From Gammaproteobacteria bacterium (GTDB lineage Bacteria > Pseudomonadota > Gammaproteobacteria > HK1), in NCBI GenBank assembly GCA_022824305.1, contig JAJEAD010000063.1, positions 1 through 64,000 on the forward strand: 64,000 nt of DNA, given 5' to 3'. Under the pieces are notes generated by a model. It saw only the letters and a list, made by a program, of their open reading frames with translations. It was not told where the DNA came from and did no database searches. Below are positions 8,770-17,908 of this stretch, one piece after another; position 1 is the stretch's first letter; the number at the start of each line of letters is the position of its first letter. Both the position numbers and the translations under genes were made by a program.

Positions 8770-8945
8770 GCGCCCTTCGAGGAACCGGCCCTTTACCTCA
8801 GTAGAGTGCAATGCGGGAGCCAATCTGCTCCAAGGCGCACGGGACTTGGTGAACCGCCCCTGATCGGATTGCGCCTCCGCATCCCCGGCGTCGCGCCCGA
8901 CCACCGCTGGGCGCTCAATCCCGGAGACCGAGCCGACGCTTTTCG

Positions 8946-9659
8946 CTATCCCGCTTCGCGCAGACCCAGGTAGGAATCGACGAGCCCGGTGTCGCGGCGG
9001 GACTCCTCGCCCGACGCCCGGTAGACGGTGTGCCCCGAGACCAGCACCACCACGGAGTCGGCGTGCTCCAGCGCGCGCTGCGTGTTCTGCTCCACGAGCA
9101 GCACCGCCACACCTTCGCGCACGAGATCGAGGACCGCCGCGAAGCACTGGTCCACGATCGCGGGCATCAGGCCGAGCGAGAGCTCGTCGATGAGCAGCAC
9201 CTTGGGATCGGCCATGAGAGCCCGCCCGATCGCGAGCATCTGCTGCTCGCCCCCGGACAGGGTGCCCGCTCTCTGGCGGTATCGCTCGGCGAGACGCGGA
9301 AAGAGCGCGAGCACGCGCGACTCGCGGGCCCGCGCCGCATCGCGTCCGTGCACGTAGCCCCCCACCAGCAGGTTCTCGGCCACGCTCAGATCGGAGAACA
9401 CCCGCCGCCCTTCCGGTACGAGCCCGATGCCGCGCCGGGTACGCTCCACCGGAGATGCGGCGGCGATGGACTCTCCGTCCAGCCGGACATCCCCCGCCGA
9501 CAGCGCGACGTGGCCGGCGATGGCCATGACGGTGGAGGACTTGCCGGCGCCGTTGGGTCCGAGCAGGGCGGTGATGCGGCCGGCCTCCACGCGGAGGCTC
9601 AGGTCCTGCACCGCGCGGAGCGCCCCGTAGCCGCAGTGCAGCGCCTCAACCTCGAGCAC
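8946..9659 (-). CDS. livF: Branched-chain amino acid ABC transporter ATPase (LivF-like)
   Basis: Second nucleotide-binding subunit of a Liv-type importer. Walker A GPNGAGKSS lies at residues 34-42, the signature LSGGEQQMLAIGRAL in the middle, and Walker B VLLIDELSLGL follows, with an H-loop replaced by the LLVEQN typical of LivF. Length 237 residues. Its start overlaps the end of livG by 14 bases. Last gene of the livKHMGF run on the minus strand. The cargo could be branched-chain amino acids, amides or other small amphipathic molecules; these cassettes are reused widely. Confidence 0.92.
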   Translation of the reverse strand: MLEVEALHCGYGALRAVQDLSLRVEAGRITALLGPNGAGKSSTVMAIAGHVALSAGDVRLDGESIAAASPVERTRRGIGLVPEGRRVFSDLSVAENLLVGGYVHGRDAARARESRVLALFPRLAERYRQRAGTLSGGEQQMLAIGRALMADPKVLLIDELSLGLMPAIVDQCFAAVLDLVREGVAVLLVEQNTQRALEHADSVVVLVSGHTVYRASGEESRRDTGLVDSYLGLREAG

Positions 9660-10425
9660 CGCGACCCTCCCCCGTCCCGGCGCGGGACTCGCCGAGGTAG
9701 GCGGCGCGCACGTCGCCCCGGCGCATGACCTCCGAGCCGGCGCCGCTCGCCAGCACCGCCCCTTCGACCATGACCAGGAGGCGGGTCGCGATGCGCAACA
9801 CCTCCGCCAGGTTGTGCTCGACCAGCACCACCGTCAGCCCCTCCCGGTTGAGGGTCGCGATCAAATCGGCGAGTCGCGCCGCTTCGGTCTGGTTGAGCCC
9901 GGCGAGAGGCTCGTCGAGAAGCAGGAGACGCGGCTCGATGGCGATCGCCCGACCCATCTCCAGACGCTTCTGCACCCCGAGCGGCAGGGTGGCGGCTCCC
10001 CGTCCGGCGAACTCCGTGATCTCCAGGCGTTCGAGCAGCTCTCCGGCGCGCCGCCGCGCCGCTCCGCGTCCGGTGCGCAGCAGCGCGGCAAGGGGACGGG
10101 CGGTCACCGCGTGAGCGGCCGCGAGCGACACGTTCTCGGCCAGCGTCATGTCGCGGAAGGGGCGCACGAGCTGGTGGGTCATCGCGAGACCCTGCCGGGC
10201 CCGGGCGTACGCAGGTGCGCGCGTGATGTCGTGGCCGTCGAAGCGTATCGTGCCCGCATCGGCGCGCACCGCGCCGGTCAGCAGGCGCACGAGCGTGGTC
10301 TTCCCGGCCCCGTTCGGCCCGATTAGGCCGAGGAGCTCGCCCCGCTCCACCGCGATGTCGACGCCGCGCACCGCGTGCACGCCCCCGAAGGTGACGCTCA
10401 GGTCCCGGGCTTCGAGCAGGCTCAC
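9646..10425 (-). CDS. livG: Branched-chain amino acid ABC transporter ATPase (LivG-like)
   Basis: First nucleotide-binding subunit of the Liv-type importer, 259 residues. Walker A GPNGAGKTT, the LivG-typical THQLVRPFRDMTLAENV segment, and Walker B LLLLDEPLAGLN are clear. The start is a GTG at 10425 that overlaps the livM stop as GTGA. The frame continues open upstream to 10749, but that is a shadow of livM. Confidence 0.92.
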   Translation of the reverse strand: MSLLEARDLSVTFGGVHAVRGVDIAVERGELLGLIGPNGAGKTTLVRLLTGAVRADAGTIRFDGHDITRAPAYARARQGLAMTHQLVRPFRDMTLAENVSLAAAHAVTARPLAALLRTGRGAARRRAGELLERLEITEFAGRGAATLPLGVQKRLEMGRAIAIEPRLLLLDEPLAGLNQTEAARLADLIATLNREGLTVVLVEHNLAEVLRIATRLLVMVEGAVLASGAGSEVMRRGDVRAAYLGESRAGTGEGRGARG

Positions 10426-11273
10426 GCGGGCGAACTCCTCAGAGCCCGCCGCACGAGCGCCGCCAGCCCGGCGAGGCCGGAGGGGCTCCAGCGCATCACC
10501 GCCAGCAGCAGCGCCCCGTAAATCAGCAGCTTGTAGTCGTTGACGAAGCGGAAAAGCTCGGGCATCAGGGTCAGCAGCACCGCCCCCGCGAGCACCCCCC
10601 AGGTCGAGCCGATCCCGCCGACCACCACCATCGCGAGGATGGTCACGGACTGGATGAAGTCGAAGGCGTCGGGAACGATGAGCCCCGTGACGTGGGCGTA
10701 GATGCCGCCGGCGAATCCGGCGCACGCGGTGCCGAGCACGAAAGCCCACAGCTTGTAGCGCGCGGTGTCGACGCCAAGGGTGCTCGCGGCATCCTCGTCG
10801 GCGGCCACCGCGCGGAACACTTCACCCATCCAGCTCCGGCGCAGGTGCAGACTCAGCGCGACCATGGCGAGCGCGCCGCCCACCGCGAGGACGGCAAAGC
10901 CGAGCGGGGACAGCGGCGAGGGAATCTGGGCGACCCCGAACTCCCCGCCCAGCCACTCCTGCTTGCGCACGAATCCGAGGAAGAGGAAGCCGACGCCCAT
11001 GGTGGTGATGGCGAGGAAGTCCTCGCGTACCCGCAGGGTCGCGAAGCCCACCACGAGGCCGAGCGCGCCGGCGACGAGCGCGCCGAGGGCAAGGCTCGCG
11101 GCGAAGGGCAGGCCCGAAATCGAGAGCAGGGCCGCGGCGTAGGCGCCGGTGCCGTAGAAGGCGGCATGCCCCAGGCTGATCTGCCCGCAGAAGCCGCTGA
11201 TCATGTTCAGGCCCAGCGCCAGCATGACGTTGAGGGCCCCGAAAACCACCAGGCTGAGAATGTAGGCTTCCAC
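10422..11273 (-). CDS. livM: Branched-chain amino acid ABC transporter permease (LivM-like)
   Basis: Integral membrane subunit of 283 residues with eight or more hydrophobic segments. It carries the LivM signatures GLNMISGFCGQISLGHAAFYGTGAY near the N-terminus and the cytoplasmic EVFRAVAADEDAASTLGVD loop that contacts the ATPases. GTG start at 11273. Located between livH (33-bp gap) and livG (coupled). Confidence 0.92.
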   Translation of the reverse strand: MEAYILSLVVFGALNVMLALGLNMISGFCGQISLGHAAFYGTGAYAAALLSISGLPFAASLALGALVAGALGLVVGFATLRVREDFLAITTMGVGFLFLGFVRKQEWLGGEFGVAQIPSPLSPLGFAVLAVGGALAMVALSLHLRRSWMGEVFRAVAADEDAASTLGVDTARYKLWAFVLGTACAGFAGGIYAHVTGLIVPDAFDFIQSVTILAMVVVGGIGSTWGVLAGAVLLTLMPELFRFVNDYKLLIYGALLLAVMRWSPSGLAGLAALVRRALRSSPA

Positions 11274-11306
11274 CTGCGCGCGGACCTCGAGACTTCGAAA
11301 GCGGGC

Positions 11307-12173
11307 TCAGCGCGCGGGCGCGAAGAGGCCGCGAGGACGGATCAGCAGCACCGCGATCAGCACCGCGAACGCGATGGCGTCGCGGTCGAGAACGGCGGCG
11401 AGATAGACCGTGCCGAAGCTCTCGACCACTCCGAGAATGAGGCTCGCGACCACCGCGCCCGGCACGTTGCCGAGACCGCCGAGCACGATGATCGCCAGGC
11501 CCTTGTAGCTCACCACCGCCCCCATGCCCGGCTCCACCAGGTTGTTGAGGAGTCCGACGAGCAGCCCCGCCGCCCCGGCCATCGCCGAGCCGATCGCGAA
11601 GTTCAGGTAGCGCACCCGGACCGGGTCGATGCCGAAGCTCTGCGCCATCTGCGGGTCCGACACGGTGGCGCGCCACGCCACCCCGACGCGGGTGGCGGCG
11701 ATGAAGACCCCGAAGGCGCCGGCGAGCACCAGCGTGGACACCGCCATCGCGATCTGCACCACGTTCAGGCTGATGCCGCCGAGGCTGTAGGTGGTGACGA
11801 ACCAGGGGTTGTAGTCGAAGGGCAGGCCGTAGGGCCCGAAGAGGAGCCGGAAGCCGTCTTCCATTGCGATGAAGAGGCCGATTGAGGCGATCAGCGCGAC
11901 GTAGGGCGGGCGCGAGAGCATCGGCGCGTAGATGAAACGGTAGATGAGGGGGCCGACGGCGGCGGCGACGCCGATCGCCGCGGGCACCGCGAGCCACAGC
12001 GAGCCGGTGGCGTTGGCGGTCAGCACACCGGCATAGGCGCCGAGTGCGAAGACCCCGGCGTGGGCCACGTGCAGAATGCGCAGCAGCCCGTAGACCAGGG
12101 TGAGGCCGAGCGCCATCATCGCGTACATCGCGCCCCAGATGAGCCCGACCACGAGCAGCTCGAGGTGGAACAC
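11307..12173 (-). CDS. livH: Branched-chain amino acid ABC transporter permease (LivH-like)
   Basis: Integral membrane subunit of 288 residues with repeated hydrophobic helices. ALGLTLVYGLLRILHVAHAG at the N-terminus, the SDPQMAQSFGIDPVRV coupling loop and the C-terminal LIRPRGLFAP are typical of LivH. GTG start at 12173. It follows livK by 63 bp. Confidence 0.92.
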   Translation of the reverse strand: MFHLELLVVGLIWGAMYAMMALGLTLVYGLLRILHVAHAGVFALGAYAGVLTANATGSLWLAVPAAIGVAAAVGPLIYRFIYAPMLSRPPYVALIASIGLFIAMEDGFRLLFGPYGLPFDYNPWFVTTYSLGGISLNVVQIAMAVSTLVLAGAFGVFIAATRVGVAWRATVSDPQMAQSFGIDPVRVRYLNFAIGSAMAGAAGLLVGLLNNLVEPGMGAVVSYKGLAIIVLGGLGNVPGAVVASLILGVVESFGTVYLAAVLDRDAIAFAVLIAVLLIRPRGLFAPAR

Positions 12174-12236
12174 GATCGATGGCTCGCGGCCGGGCGGAAG
12201 GCGCGTTGCGGACTCGGGCGGACCCGGCCCTCGAGA

Positions 12237-13400
12237 CTACTCCGAGGGTGGCGCCAGCAGCTCCGGATCGTGGATGCTCGCGAAGTGGCGGTAGGCGCCG
12301 TCCTTCACGACCTGGATCTCCACGTCCTTCATGATCTCGCCGAGCGCGTTGAAGGAGATGCGCCCGGTGGCGGTGGCGAAGTCCTTCGTCGCGGCGAGCG
12401 CATCGCGCACCGCCTGCGGATCGTCCCCGCCCGCGCGCGCCACCGCGTCGCACATCACCCGCACCGCAGTGTGGGTGGCCGCCGCCACCATGTCCGCCGG
12501 AAAGCCCGCCTTCGCCTCGAAGGCGTCGATGAAGGCGCGCATCTCCGGGTCTTCGCTGTCGCGGTCGAGCGAGGTGGTGATCATCACCCCTTCCGCCGCC
12601 TCCTTGGCGATGTCGATGAAGTGCTGGGTGTCGTAGCCCTCCTGGCCGATGATCGGCGCCTCGACTCCGCCCGCGCGAAGCTGGCTCACCAGCGGGCCCG
12701 CGGTGAAGAAGTAGCCGGAGGCGTAGATGGCGTCGGGAGCGTCGCGCTTCACCCCGGCGACGATGGAGCCGAACTGGCGGTCCTTGATGCTGTAGCTGTA
12801 CTCCGAGACGATCTCGATGCCGAAGTCCGCCGCCTTCTGCTTGAAGCCGGTGGCGAGCGACTGTCCGAAGTCGTTGTTGAGGGTAATCATGACAATGCGC
12901 TGGTGACCGAGCATTTCGCCGACGAACTTGGCGCCGGCCCGGCCCTGGACTTCGCCCATGAACGAGGTGCGGAACACGTGGTCGCCGGTCCGGGTGATGT
13001 CGGGGTGGATGGCGTAGGCGGAGATGAAGGGAATGCCCGCCTTCTGGAACACGCCGGCGGCGGCCCGGGTGGCGCCGGAGTAGCTGCCGGAGATGGCGAC
13101 CTTGACCCCTTCGCCGAGGAGCTTGTTGGCGGCGGGGATGGCCTGGTCGGCCTTGGCCTGGTCGTCGTAGATGACGAGCTCGACCATCCGCCCGTCGCAT
13201 CCGCCCGCGGCGTTGATCTGCTCGGCCGCGAGCTCTGCCCCCAGGCTCGACGACTTGCCGTCGCCGGCGGCGAAGCCGGTCAGGGGCGCATGAAAGCCGA
13301 TGCGCAGCGCGTCCGCCGCGCTTGCCGCGCCTCCGAGGGCCACGGCCGAGGCGAGGAAGAGACCCTTCACGAGGGATGGGGTGTGGTGCGAGTAACGCAT
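12237..13400 (-). CDS. livK: Periplasmic substrate-binding protein of Liv-type transporter
   Basis: Type I periplasmic binding protein (LivJ/LivK/AmiC fold), 387 residues. The ATG at 13400 is preceded by GGGAGGAA and gives a Sec signal peptide (VKGLFLASAVALGGAASAAD). The mature part starts LRIGFHAPLTG, followed by LAAEQINAAGG, KVAISGSYSGAT and GQSLATGF. It determines the specificity of the livHMGF transporter that follows. It diverges from the urocanase-like gene across a 220-bp gap, so the transported compound may be the substrate of that enzyme; this link is inferred from position only. Confidence 0.9.
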   Translation of the reverse strand: MRYSHHTPSLVKGLFLASAVALGGAASAADALRIGFHAPLTGFAAGDGKSSSLGAELAAEQINAAGGCDGRMVELVIYDDQAKADQAIPAANKLLGEGVKVAISGSYSGATRAAAGVFQKAGIPFISAYAIHPDITRTGDHVFRTSFMGEVQGRAGAKFVGEMLGHQRIVMITLNNDFGQSLATGFKQKAADFGIEIVSEYSYSIKDRQFGSIVAGVKRDAPDAIYASGYFFTAGPLVSQLRAGGVEAPIIGQEGYDTQHFIDIAKEAAEGVMITTSLDRDSEDPEMRAFIDAFEAKAGFPADMVAAATHTAVRVMCDAVARAGGDDPQAVRDALAATKDFATATGRISFNALGEIMKDVEIQVVKDGAYRHFASIHDPELLAPPSE

Positions 13401-13620
13401 GGAGCGGTTCCTCCCGATGTGGAGTGAGTACCCGTCAACAATGGTAGCGTATCGCATGCGGTCGTCTCTCCGGCGGGCATGCCGGAATCGGGAGCCCCGA
13501 AGAGGCCATCCCTGGTGGAGGTCCACTTGAGCGCTACCCGGATGACATCGGCGGTGAATTGCCGTGCGGAGCCCGTCCCGGCGACCTGGCGACCGCAATC
13601 CACAAAACCACCAGGCGATC

Positions 13621-15288
13621 ATGCCCGGTCCCATGCGAGAGCAACCCATGCAAAACGAGATTCGGCCTCACACCGGGAACACCCTGCGCTGCCGCGGCTG
13701 GCGCCAGGAGGGCATCCTGCGGATGCTGGAGAACACCATCGCAAACGGCGAGCGGCCCGAGGACCTGATCATCTACGGGAGCACCGGCCAGGCCGCGCGG
13801 GACTGGCCCTCCTACCACGCCATCGTCGCGCGCCTGCGCGAGCTGCGCGACGACGAGACGCTGGTGGTGCAGTCGGGCAAGCCGGTCGCGGTGTTCCGCA
13901 GCTACCCGACGAGCCCCCGGGTGGTGCTCGCCACCTGCAACCTGGTGCCGCGCTGGGCGACCCACGAAGAGTTCGAGCGCCTGCGCGCCGAGGGCCTCAC
14001 CATCCACGGACAGTACACCGCCGCCTCATGGGCCTACATCGGGAGCCAGGGCATCATGCAGGGCACCTTCGAGGTGTTCGGAGCCTGCGCGCAGCAGCAC
14101 TTCGGGGGCTCGCTCGCCGGACGGGTGGTGCTGAGCGGCGGACTGGGCGGCATGGGCTCGGCCCAGCCCCCCGGGATCACCATGAACGGCGGCGTCGCCC
14201 TGGTCGTGGAGATCGATCCCTCGCGCATCGCGCGGCGCCTGGAGACCGGGCACGTCGAGGAGGCCTTCGACGACCTCGACACCGCGTGGCGGCGCTGCCG
14301 GGCCGCGGCGGCGGCGGGCGAGGCGCGGGCCTTCGCGCTGCGGGCGAACGCGGCCGACGTGTGCGAGCACTTCGCCGCCGCGAGCGAGCGCCCCGACTGC
14401 GTTACCGACCAGACCTCCGCCCACAACCTCCTGCACGGCTACGTGCCCTCCGGGCTGACGATGGACGAAGCGCACCGCCTGCGTGCCTCCGACCCCGACG
14501 CCTACCGGCGCCGCGCGGGCGAGACGGTGGCGCGGCACCTGCGCGCCCTGCTCGCCTTGCGGGCCGAGGGCGTGCCCTGCTTCGAGTACGGCAACGACCT
14601 CCGCGCCGCCGCTCTCGCCAACGGAGTGGAAGACGCGTTCGAGCTGCCGGGATTCGTGCCCCTCTTCGTGCGCCCGAGCTTCGCGCGAGGCCGCGGCCCG
14701 GTGCGCTGGGTGCTGCTCTCCGGCGACCCCGCCGACCAGCGCGCCGCCGACGAGGCGGCGCGAGCGCTCTTCCCCGACGACCTGCTCCTGCAGCGCTGGC
14801 TCTCGCTCACCGGGAAGTGGGCTCCGATCGAAGGCCTGCCGGCACGCACCTGCTGGCTCGGCTACGGCGCCCGCGAGGCGATGATGCTGCGCATGAACGA
14901 GATGGTGGCGCGCGGTGAGCTCCGCGCGCCGGTTGCGGTCACCCGCGATCACCTGGACTCCGGCGCGAGCGCGTGGCCGGCGCGCGAGACGGAGAACATG
15001 CCGGACGGCTCCGACGCGATCGGGGACTGGCCCTACCTGAACGCGATGCTCAACGTCGCGGGCGGCGCCGACCTCGTCGCCATCCACCAGAATGCGGGCA
15101 ACATCGGCGGCTCGATCTCCGCCGGCATGACCGTCGTTCTCGACGGGAGCAACGAGACCGCGGAACGCGTGTCGCGGGTGTTCGCGAGCGACCCCGGCAT
15201 CGGGGTGGTACGTCACGCCGACGCCGGCGTGCCCGAAGCGGTGGAGTTCCTCGCAAACAGTGACATTCGCGCGGGATTCGTGGATTGA
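13621..15288 (+). CDS. Urocanate hydratase homologue, divergent
   Basis: Protein of 555 residues with the urocanase fold. The N-terminal NTLRCRGWRQEGILRMLEN, YGSTGQAARDW, SWAYIGSQGIMQGTFEVF, the LSGGLGGMGSAQP nucleotide-binding loop, DQTSAH, a GLPARTCWLG segment holding the active-site cysteine region, RDHLDSG and VRHADAG all match HutU, which uses NAD+ as an electrophile to hydrate urocanate. In canonical HutU the C-terminal catalytic segment reads close to SLHHGGGVGMGFSQHAG; here it is AIHQNAGNIGGSISAG, so the substrate-facing loop is changed. No hutH, hutI or hutG is nearby. The enzyme may act on a modified urocanate such as thio- or N-methyl-urocanate. The start is uncertain (13621 or 13648). 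Confidence 0.8.
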   Translation: MPGPMREQPMQNEIRPHTGNTLRCRGWRQEGILRMLENTIANGERPEDLIIYGSTGQAARDWPSYHAIVARLRELRDDETLVVQSGKPVAVFRSYPTSPRVVLATCNLVPRWATHEEFERLRAEGLTIHGQYTAASWAYIGSQGIMQGTFEVFGACAQQHFGGSLAGRVVLSGGLGGMGSAQPPGITMNGGVALVVEIDPSRIARRLETGHVEEAFDDLDTAWRRCRAAAAAGEARAFALRANAADVCEHFAAASERPDCVTDQTSAHNLLHGYVPSGLTMDEAHRLRASDPDAYRRRAGETVARHLRALLALRAEGVPCFEYGNDLRAAALANGVEDAFELPGFVPLFVRPSFARGRGPVRWVLLSGDPADQRAADEAARALFPDDLLLQRWLSLTGKWAPIEGLPARTCWLGYGAREAMMLRMNEMVARGELRAPVAVTRDHLDSGASAWPARETENMPDGSDAIGDWPYLNAMLNVAGGADLVAIHQNAGNIGGSISAGMTVVLDGSNETAERVSRVFASDPGIGVVRHADAGVPEAVEFLANSDIRAGFVD

Positions 15289-15436
15289 GGCGCTCCGGCA
15301 ACGGCCCACTTCGAGCCTCGTGCCTGCGCCCGGACTCGAGCGGCGGGAGAACCGGGCGGAAGCGCACCGGGAATCGATAGTTCCCGGAGTCCATGGCAGG
15401 TAGAGTTGCCGGTCGAACGAGAGGAAGAGAGCGACC

Positions 15437-16318
15437 ATGAAACCCGAAGCCGTCCTGTCGCATCCTCCGAGGGTGCTGTCCCAGTCCGATCGGGAGCATT
15501 ACTTCGAACGGGGCTACGTGCTTTGCCGGGGCGCCCTGGACGCCTCGTGGCTCGCACGCATGCGCGCCGCATACGAACGGGCCATCGAACGCAGCCGTGC
15601 GCTCGGTCAGTCCGACCGGTGGTTCTCGCTCGCGCCCGAGCACCGCGCGGATGCGCCCTGCGTCTACCGGATCGAGCGTCTTCCGGATCAGGACCCCGAG
15701 TTCTGGGCGGTGGCGGTGGAGTCGCGACTCGCTGACCTGGCCTCGGACGTGGTGGGGCCGGACGTCGTCTATCGGGACTCGATGATCAACGTGAAGCCGC
15801 CCGGAACCCGAGGGGCGGTGACCTGGCACCAGGACTTCCCCTTCTACCCGCACACCAACGTCGGCACGATTCAGATCCTGACCGCGCTCCACGACGTCGG
15901 CGAGGAGCAGGGACCGCTGACCGTGATCCCGGGCAGCCACCGCGGGAGAATCTTCGAGCACTACGACGACGAGGGAAACTGGGCCGGCGAAGTCGGTCCA
16001 CGCGATGTCGAGAGCCTGGATCTGTCGAGCGCGGTGGAGCTTCCCTGCGCGGCGGGCGACGCCGTACTCCTGCACCCCGTGACCGTGCACGGGTCGCGGC
16101 CGAACCTGTCGGGCCGCCCGCGTCCGCTGTTGATTCACGGCATGAGCGCCGCCGACGCCCGCTCCTACACCGCGATTGCCTGGGGCAACTCGCACACCGG
16201 CGACACCCTGCGCGGCGAGGGCGGGCGCTACGCGCAGCACGACGAGCTGGAGATCCGCCTGCCCCCGGACTGGTCCGGCGGCTACACGTCGATCTTCGAG
16301 CACCAGCAGGAGAGCTGA
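15437..16318 (+). CDS. Phytanoyl-CoA dioxygenase family (PhyH) oxygenase
   Basis: Fe(II)/2-oxoglutarate oxygenase of 293 residues. The iron ligands are in TWHQDFPFY (H and D) and in LLHPVTVHGSRPN (distal H), with the downstream RPRPLLIHG segment providing the 2-oxoglutarate arginine. PGSHRG between them is typical of the family. Bacterial members hydroxylate small amino-acid-derived or lipid substrates; this one cannot be assigned. It follows the urocanase homologue by 148 bp on the same strand and may share its pathway. Confidence 0.85.
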   Translation: MKPEAVLSHPPRVLSQSDREHYFERGYVLCRGALDASWLARMRAAYERAIERSRALGQSDRWFSLAPEHRADAPCVYRIERLPDQDPEFWAVAVESRLADLASDVVGPDVVYRDSMINVKPPGTRGAVTWHQDFPFYPHTNVGTIQILTALHDVGEEQGPLTVIPGSHRGRIFEHYDDEGNWAGEVGPRDVESLDLSSAVELPCAAGDAVLLHPVTVHGSRPNLSGRPRPLLIHGMSAADARSYTAIAWGNSHTGDTLRGEGGRYAQHDELEIRLPPDWSGGYTSIFEHQQES

Positions 16319-16730
16319 AGCGACAGCCAGCAGGCGATCTGACTCGGCACTCAACCATGGCCGTGAGCGCGGCGTGGTGAGCGCTGTGGACCGACGACGC
16401 CGGGACCCCTGACGCTGCGAGCTGCGGGATGTGCTCTCGAAGCGCGTCCCGCTACCGGGCCGCACCCCGAGCACATCGATCGGGTTGCGACGCGCGGAGC
16501 GCTGAAATCAGGCGGCTGGGCGGTCCGAAGCTCGACCGACTGCCTTGAACGGGCTGCGACCGCCCGGGAGGCGACTCGGCACTGATGGTCAGACGCTTGG
16601 GCTTGATTTTGCCCGTTTGACCCTGCCCCTCTTCTGCGTCAGTCAGGACATATGCATCTTAATGTCTTAACATCTCTATGGTTTTATGGTTCCATCTACA
16701 TTCCTTCAGAAAAAGCCGTCAGAAGAGGAC
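16319..16730. other. Intergenic region with AT-rich segment
   Basis: No convincing gene is seen. Bases from about 16640 to 16730 are much more AT-rich than the surroundings and include a short inverted repeat (ATGT CTTA ACAT), which could be promoter or operator sequence for the small genes downstream. The compositional switch marks the left border of a lower-GC patch. Confidence 0.45.
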
Positions 16731-17081
16731 ATGACACAAAGGCCAAAACCACCTGTTGAAGCCATGCTCCGGCAGTTCGCCGCCACCTTGGAGAAATCTG
16801 ACTTCCCCGAGCCCGTGAAGCGTGGAGCTCGTTGCGGTTTGAGTCTTCGCGCCCGGGAGTTCCTGGGACATCCGGAAAACCGAGGCCAGCGACGAATCAG
16901 GCGCGTACCAATGCGCCGTGTCAGGAAGACCCTGAAGCACATCACTCATGCCGTGCGCCACGCCCACCGCGATGACGGACACGAAGACGCAAACGTCCGT
17001 ACCGAAGCGAAGGAGCTGGTGCGCTCGGCTCAGTATTACTCGCTCGAGAAAACTGAAGCGCGAGCCCGAGAGTTCGCTTGA
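16731..17081 (+). CDS. Hypothetical protein
   Basis: Possible 116-residue, arginine-rich basic protein starting MTQRPKPPVEAML with AGAGGAC upstream. No family is recognised. The central part (HPENRGQRRIRRVPMRRVRKTL) is highly charged. An overlapping minus-strand frame (16719-17435) exists and neither is clearly better, so this may be a decayed gene. Its composition matches the patch rather than the chromosome. Confidence 0.3.
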   Translation: MTQRPKPPVEAMLRQFAATLEKSDFPEPVKRGARCGLSLRAREFLGHPENRGQRRIRRVPMRRVRKTLKHITHAVRHAHRDDGHEDANVRTEAKELVRSAQYYSLEKTEARAREFA

Positions 17082-17136
17082 GTCGGGCTGCCCTCTTCGT
17101 CCATGAAGACACGCCCGACTCCCTTCGGAGAGACCC

Positions 17137-17499
17137 ATGAGAAACCTGCGCTCAGCCGCTTCCCGTAGCCGCACCACCGACGCCGAATCCGTAAAGCGCT
17201 TGACTCTCACTTTGCCGGAGAGCCTGCACACCCGGTTCAAGACCGCCTGCAGCGCCACGGATCGAAAGATGATCGGGGAGATCCGCGAATTCGTTGCGCG
17301 CCGTACCGAAGAACTCGAAGAAGAGTCCGGACTGAGCGCCAGCGAGTGGGCCATGCAGGTTTCCCGGCGTGCACGGTCAATCGGCCCGGTCGAACGTCGT
17401 CGGTTGCAGGCGCTCGACCGGGCATTGGAATGCAATCACCCCACCGCGGACATTGACGAAATGCTCGCGGACATCGAGCGCGGACGTGATCTTCGTTGA
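17137..17499 (+). CDS. Antitoxin-like protein with ribbon-helix-helix N-terminus
   Basis: A 120-residue protein. Residues 20-55 (RLTLTLPESLHTRFKTAC) resemble a ribbon-helix-helix DNA-binding module of the ParG or CopG kind. The last third (RALECNHPTADIDEMLADIERG) resembles the toxin-wrapping tail of antitoxins paired with PIN ribonucleases. It overlaps the PIN gene by 14 bases. It most likely neutralises the toxin and represses the operon. Confidence 0.65.
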   Translation: MRNLRSAASRSRTTDAESVKRLTLTLPESLHTRFKTACSATDRKMIGEIREFVARRTEELEEESGLSASEWAMQVSRRARSIGPVERRRLQALDRALECNHPTADIDEMLADIERGRDLR

Positions 17500-17875
17500 T
17501 TCAAACGTCCCGATGTACCTCGTCGGTGCCCCGCATTCCAACCGGGACCATCTGGAAGCGTTCTTGCGCAACCGGCCCGACGAGGACTACGTCACGAGCG
17601 CCGAGGTCTATCAGGAGATGCTCCATCGCTATGTCGCCATCGACCGCCGCCCGGCAATCGACGATGCCTTCAGGCTGCTCGACGACCTGGTCGTTTCCGT
17701 GTTCCCGATCCGGCGAGACGATGTCGACTCCGCCCGGGAGATCGCCACGCTGCAACCGTCGCTGTCAGCACGGGACTGCCTGCATCTTGCGGTCATGCAC
17801 GCCTACGGCGTGAAACGAGTGCTGACCTTCGACGAAGGCTACTCCGTACTTCCGAACATCACCCGCTTGCCGTAG
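17486..17875 (+). CDS. PIN-domain toxin (VapC-like ribonuclease)
   Basis: A 129-residue PIN protein starting at a GTG inside the antitoxin gene. Acidic metal-binding residues are visible in VIFVDSNVPMYL, SAEVYQEML, SARDCLHLA and LTFDEGY, the four-acid pattern of VapC-type magnesium-dependent RNases. The 14-base overlap with the upstream antitoxin gene is characteristic of toxin-antitoxin operons. Confidence 0.85.
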   Translation: MIFVDSNVPMYLVGAPHSNRDHLEAFLRNRPDEDYVTSAEVYQEMLHRYVAIDRRPAIDDAFRLLDDLVVSVFPIRRDDVDSAREIATLQPSLSARDCLHLAVMHAYGVKRVLTFDEGYSVLPNITRLP

Positions 17876-17908
17876 CCCTGCCGCCGCCCCGCCCACACGG
17901 GCAACGTG

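Noticed and set aside
10822-13200. A 792-codon minus-strand frame across livM, livH and livK
   Set aside because: Arg/Pro/His-rich shadow in another frame of clear transporter genes on the same strand.
13621-15288. Calling this gene a standard hutU
   Set aside because: The catalytic loop differs from HutU and no histidine-utilisation genes are adjacent.
16719-17435. A 238-residue minus-strand gene
   Set aside because: It runs antisense across the well-supported antitoxin gene and shows no family features.
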